Position numbers and translations under genes: made by a program. The notes beneath the pieces are model-generated. The model did no database searches. It saw nothing but the letters and a program-made list of their open reading frames with translations, and was not told the origin of the DNA. From positions 1 to 26,158 of the forward strand of contig CANHVX010000002.1 in assembly GCA_947464215.1 (NCBI GenBank): a stretch of DNA of 26,158 nucleotides. Direction: 5' to 3'. This DNA is from Pseudomonadaceae bacterium (lineage in GTDB: Bacteria > Pseudomonadota > Alphaproteobacteria > UBA2136 > UBA6156). Positions 22,803-26,158 of this stretch are shown here, piece by piece; position 1 is the stretch's first letter; every line of letters starts with the position of its first letter.

Positions 22803-24377
22803 ATGATGGTGCCGCCTTCCCCCTTTCTTCATCCGCAGGTGCAGGTGGCGTTGGCCGATGAAGCCGCCACGCTGGCCCTTGGGCACGCCCTGGCCGCGGC
22901 ATGTTGTGGGGGGGATTTGATACGCCTTGAGGGCGATTTGGGGGCGGGCAAGAGCACGCTTGCGCGCGGGATTATCCAGGCCCTTGGCCATACCGGCGAC
23001 GTGCCCAGCCCCACCTACACGGTGATGCAGGTGTATGACACCACCCGCTTCCCGCTGGCGCACGTGGACTGCTACCGTCTGCAAGACCCCGCCGAGTTGG
23101 CGGCGTTGGGGCTGGAGGACTTCCGGCGCTTTGGCGTGGTGTTGGCCGAGTGGCCCGACCGGGGAGGGGCTTCGCTTGCCATGGGTGGCGACCTGTTGCC
23201 TTACCATATCAACAGCATTGAAAACCCTGGTGTGCTGACGGTGACCTTGACCACCAACGGCCCCGGGCGCCGCGCCACCTTGCACGGCAGCCCCAGCTGG
23301 CAGCGCCGCTGGGCGTTGATGGCCAGCCGCGGGGTGACCTTTGACCGCCCCGTGGCACGCGTGGGCGGCGATGGGCATCTGCGCGAGGATTTTGTGCGCC
23401 GCGCCGGCTATGAGCGCTTTAGCCTGACGCCCATGGGCGGTGACTGGAGCGGCCGCAGCTACGCCCGTGTGACCTTTGCGAACGGCACCACCCGCATGTT
23501 GATGGATGCGCCCCCACCCCAAGAGAGCGTGGACGCCTATGCGCAGGTGGCCGACTATTACCGCAGCCTGGGGCTCCGCACCGCGGCGATTGAGGCCCGT
23601 GATGATGCGCAGGGCTTTCTGCTGACCGAAGACCTTGGCGACACCACGTTGTGGCACTTGCTGCAAGACGGCACCCCGCACACCGACTGGTATATGGCGG
23701 CGGGCGATGTGCTGATGGCCCAATGCCGGGCCCATGCGGCGGGGAACACCCCCACCTGGGCCCGCCGCTACACCCCCACCGACTTTTGGGTGGAAGCCAT
23801 GCGTGTGGTGAACTGGCTGGCCCCCTATGCCACCGGCCATGCCACCGCGCTTGAGGATTATGCCACCTGGCAGCGCCTGTGGGCACCCCATTATGCGACG
23901 CTGATGGCGCTGCCGCAGGGGCTGATGATGTGGGACTGCCAAAGCCCCAACCTGATGATGACCGGCCCCGCGCCCACCCTGCATAACCTGGCGTTGATTG
24001 ACCACCAAGATGCCCGCATTGCCAGTGTGGCGCAGGATGCGGCGCTGCTGCTGCGGAATATCCGCACCCCGCGCGACGACATGCGGGAAGCGGCGGTGCT
24101 GGATGCCTTGGCCCATGGGCTTGCGGTTGACCGCGCTGCCCTTCAGCAGGCGGTGGAGGTGGCGGGCCTTCATCATGCGTGCCGGATTTTGGGCGGGCTG
24201 GTGCGGCTGCACGTGCGCGACGGCCGCAGCGCGCCCGCACAGGCCTACCTTGCCCGCACCTGGGACGTGGCCCGCCAAAGCTTTGCCAACCCTGCGTTGC
24301 GCGATATTGTGGCCATTCTGGAGACCCTTGAAGCCCCAAGCCTGGCCCGTTTGACGAAAGACACCGCCCATGCGTGA
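22803..24377 (+). CDS. TsaE / AmgK-like phosphotransferase fusion
   Basis: This 524-residue protein joins two enzymes. Residues 1 to about 165 are TsaE, the ATPase for tRNA t6A synthesis: Walker A GDLGAGKST (44-52), SPTYTVMQVYDTT, HVDCYRLQDPAEL and the EWPDR motif are intact. Residues about 195-515 are an aminoglycoside-phosphotransferase fold related to AmgK, the kinase that makes MurNAc/GlcNAc 1-phosphate in cell wall recycling. Its catalytic loop reads MMWDCQSPNLM with Asp378 and Asn383, and the metal-binding Asp400 lies in LIDHQDA. The usual alphaproteobacterial loop is RDYHSPN, so Arg, Tyr and His are replaced. This fusion is known in alphaproteobacteria. It overlaps murU by 8 bp. Confidence 0.9.
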   Translation: MMVPPSPFLHPQVQVALADEAATLALGHALAAACCGGDLIRLEGDLGAGKSTLARGIIQALGHTGDVPSPTYTVMQVYDTTRFPLAHVDCYRLQDPAELAALGLEDFRRFGVVLAEWPDRGGASLAMGGDLLPYHINSIENPGVLTVTLTTNGPGRRATLHGSPSWQRRWALMASRGVTFDRPVARVGGDGHLREDFVRRAGYERFSLTPMGGDWSGRSYARVTFANGTTRMLMDAPPPQESVDAYAQVADYYRSLGLRTAAIEARDDAQGFLLTEDLGDTTLWHLLQDGTPHTDWYMAAGDVLMAQCRAHAAGNTPTWARRYTPTDFWVEAMRVVNWLAPYATGHATALEDYATWQRLWAPHYATLMALPQGLMMWDCQSPNLMMTGPAPTLHNLALIDHQDARIASVAQDAALLLRNIRTPRDDMREAAVLDALAHGLAVDRAALQQAVEVAGLHHACRILGGLVRLHVRDGRSAPAQAYLARTWDVARQSFANPALRDIVAILETLEAPSLARLTKDTAHA

Positions 24378-25095
24378 GCTGGATACGGCGATGATTTTGG
24401 CCGCGGGAATGGGCAGCCGCCTGCGCCCCCTGACCGACACCTGCCCCAAGCCGTTGCTGCCCATTGGTGGTGTGCCGGTTATCTTCCGCACCTTGGACAT
24501 GGTGGCGGTGGCGGGCGTGCGGCGTGTGGTGATAAACACCCATTACCTGGCCACCATGTTGGAAGATGCCCTGCTTGGGCAACTGCGTATGGGGCGCTGG
24601 GGGCCGCTTGAGCTGCAGTTTTCACGCGAGGAGACATTATTGGAAACGGGCGGAGGGCTTAAAAAAGCCGCCCCGCTGTTGCAGCGTGATGCCGTGCTGG
24701 TGATTAACAGTGACGCCATGTGGGATGATGCCCGTGTGCCGTTGCTTCAGCCCCTTTTAACCGCCTGGAACCTTGACCATACCGGTGCGCTACTGGCCAT
24801 GGTGCCCACCACGCGCACGCATGATTTTCAGCCCCGTGGTGATTTTAAGTTGGGTGCCGATGGATGCCTAAGCCGGGATGGTGACCGCAACGCCTGGGGG
24901 CATATTTATGCCGGTGTGCATATGACCACCTTGGCCCCTGTGTGTGCCGTGGCCGATGACCGCTTCAGCCTGAACGTGGTGTGGGACACTTTGCGTGTGC
25001 GCGGCCTGTTGCACGGGTGGGTTTATGATGCGCCATGGGTGGATATGGGCACCCCCGCCGGTATGGCCCGCGCGGAAACACTGGTAGGCCGTTGA
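24370..25095 (+). CDS. murU: MurU-like nucleotidyltransferase
   Basis: The 241-residue protein is a sugar-1-phosphate nucleotidyltransferase. It begins with the nucleotide-binding loop MILAAGMGSRLRPLTDTCPK and keeps the LLPIGGVPVI segment. The VLVINSDAMWDD motif holds the metal-binding Asp; DFKLGADG and PWVDMGTPAGMARAE close the fold. MurU converts MurNAc 1-phosphate to UDP-MurNAc, letting recycled sugar bypass the fosfomycin-sensitive MurA step. Overlap with the AmgK-like kinase gene by 8 bp supports this role. Specificity for MurNAc versus another sugar is inferred from context. Confidence 0.88.
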   Translation: MRELDTAMILAAGMGSRLRPLTDTCPKPLLPIGGVPVIFRTLDMVAVAGVRRVVINTHYLATMLEDALLGQLRMGRWGPLELQFSREETLLETGGGLKKAAPLLQRDAVLVINSDAMWDDARVPLLQPLLTAWNLDHTGALLAMVPTTRTHDFQPRGDFKLGADGCLSRDGDRNAWGHIYAGVHMTTLAPVCAVADDRFSLNVVWDTLRVRGLLHGWVYDAPWVDMGTPAGMARAETLVGR

Positions 25096-25097
25096 CC

Positions 25098-26158
25098 ATG
25101 GCGGAGGGAGGGTTCTGGGACGATATAGCCGCACGCCTTGTGCGCGACCATACCCCTGACACCCTGGCCCGCGGTGTGGTGGTGGTGCCGGTGTTGGATG
25201 CTGCCGTGGCACTCAACCGTGCCTTGGTGCGCGCGGGATGTGCGCTTTTGCCCCGTGTGGTGGCGCTGCAAGACCTTGATGGTGCCCTGCTGGCCTGTGG
25301 GCTATCCGTGCCCCCCCCCGCCAACCCGTGGCCGTTGCGTATGGCGATTTTTGATGCCCTCGGGCGGGCGTATCCGGCCCTGTTGCCGCAGGTGACCCTT
25401 GGCCGTGTTGCCGACATTGAGCGCACGTTGCAGATGCTGGGTGAATATGACATTAGCCCCGCGAGCATTGCCCGCAGTGTGCCCGACACGCTTGCCCTGC
25501 ATTGGGAGCGCCATGCCGACGTGCTGTTGCGCCTGTGGCGCGCCCATGCTGCGGACGCTGCAGCCGTGTTGCCCGCCGCACGCCGTGCGGGCATGTTACG
25601 CGCCCTGACCGCTGCGGTGGACACGGGGGCTGTGCGTGTGCTGATGCTGGCCGGTGTGCAGGCCTTCACCCCTGCGGAACAGGCGTTGGTGGAGGCGTGC
25701 GCCCATGCCGGTGTGCCAGATGCCCCCCTTGTGCCCCGTGATACGCCCCCCATGCTTATGGAGGCCGACACGCCGTGGGATGAGGTGCAGCGCGTGGCCC
25801 TTGCCGTACGCCAGCTGTGGGCCGACGGCGTGCGCGATATGCAGATTGTGGCCCCCGCATTGTTTGCCCGCCGCCTCCAGGGCGAGTTGGCGCGGTGGAG
25901 TATCCCCCTTGCCAACCGCGCCAGCCTGACCTTGGGTGATACGGACTGGGGCCAGACCATTATGACGGCTGCCCGTGCCTGGCGCCCCAACCGCATGGCC
26001 ACCCTTGGGCAGTGGTTGGCCTGGGCCCTGGGGCCTGAGATTTTTACCGATGGTGTGCCCGCCGAGGCCCGTGTGTGGATGGAGGATGTGGCGCGTTTGG
26101 AAGGCCGCTATGACGCCCCCACCGCTTGTGCCTGGTTGGAGCTTGCGTTGCAGGCCCG
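25098..26158 (+). CDS. addB: AddB-like double-strand break repair protein, N-terminal part (partial)
   Basis: The frame starts two bases after murU and stays open to the window edge (353 codons). The N-terminal part resembles alphaproteobacterial AddB: a segment ending LLPRVVALQDLDGALL, a PPPANPWPLRMAIFDAL region, then a helix-rich part with ALHWERHADVLLRLW, and later WDEVQRVALAVRQLW with VAPALFARRLQGEL, the inactive helicase-like fold. AddB pairs with AddA to process DNA ends for RecA. The diagnostic C-terminal nuclease and iron-sulfur Cys residues lie outside the window. The order tsaE/amgK-murU-addB is the common one in this class and supports the call. Confidence 0.75.
   Translation, partial: MAEGGFWDDIAARLVRDHTPDTLARGVVVVPVLDAAVALNRALVRAGCALLPRVVALQDLDGALLACGLSVPPPANPWPLRMAIFDALGRAYPALLPQVTLGRVADIERTLQMLGEYDISPASIARSVPDTLALHWERHADVLLRLWRAHAADAAAVLPAARRAGMLRALTAAVDTGAVRVLMLAGVQAFTPAEQALVEACAHAGVPDAPLVPRDTPPMLMEADTPWDEVQRVALAVRQLWADGVRDMQIVAPALFARRLQGELARWSIPLANRASLTLGDTDWGQTIMTAARAWRPNRMATLGQWLAWALGPEIFTDGVPAEARVWMEDVARLEGRYDAPTACAWLELALQA

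Noticed and set aside
22701..24539. Very long open frame (about 600 codons) on the minus strand opposite tsaE/amgK
   Set aside because: It is His/Gly/Gln-rich with no domain pattern, and the plus strand encodes clear TsaE and kinase motifs. High GC keeps antisense frames open.

Overview
The window reads as a GC-rich alphaproteobacterial chromosome segment made mainly of conserved core genes. Three things point to the class. There is a flagellar fliH-fliN-motA/pomA-flbD series, and FlbD is the alphaproteobacterial class II flagellar regulator. There is a ybeY-corC-lnt-HTH block with phoH and metK beside it. There is a tsaE/amgK fusion followed by murU and addB. I see no insertion sequence, phage gene, integrase, CRISPR array, rRNA or tRNA. 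Genus cannot be fixed from the sequence alone; a Rhodospirillales- or Micavibrio-like lineage is only a guess.

Layout. 1-2682 (+) is the end of a flagellar cluster: fliH 3' end, fliN, a PomA-type motA and flbD. 2704-3882 (-) is metK, divergent from ybeY, corC, lnt and an XRE regulator (3954-7342, +). phoH (7387-8409, -) and dsbB (-) face that block. 9035-13865 (-) holds a small secreted protein, pheT, a tiny lipoprotein, pheS, rplT and rpmI, broken up by strong intrinsic terminators. accD (-) comes next. On the + strand follow a 115-aa hypothetical, a possible 42-aa ORF, ppa with tandem terminators, and a rhomboid protease. 16998-17835 (-) is a DUF1653 gene overlapping a Pro/Ala-rich exported protein. 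A gene-free G-rich stretch (17836-18137) carries a short repeat-like sequence. Then come ihfB, a menorin/FAM151-like (DUF2181) protein and a membrane-anchored ankyrin protein (all -), and aspS (+). A 55-aa membrane protein (-) precedes the + strand tsaE/amgK, murU and addB, the last cut by the window end.

How the genes fit together. Several groups share a process: flagellar assembly and its transcription control; translation (pheS, pheT, aspS, rplT, rpmI, ybeY, TsaE for the t6A modification of tRNA); envelope work (lnt, corC, dsbB, rhomboid, AmgK/MurU peptidoglycan recycling); and central metabolism (metK, accD, ppa).

The less ordinary points are these: pheS and pheT are separated by a lipoprotein gene and terminators; L35 has a 24-residue C-terminal tail; palindromes lie just upstream of aspS and pheT; the AmgK half of the fusion has an altered catalytic loop; and a eukaryote-like DUF2181 protein sits beside an ankyrin protein. 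I did not find a convincing new multi-gene defence or mobile system.
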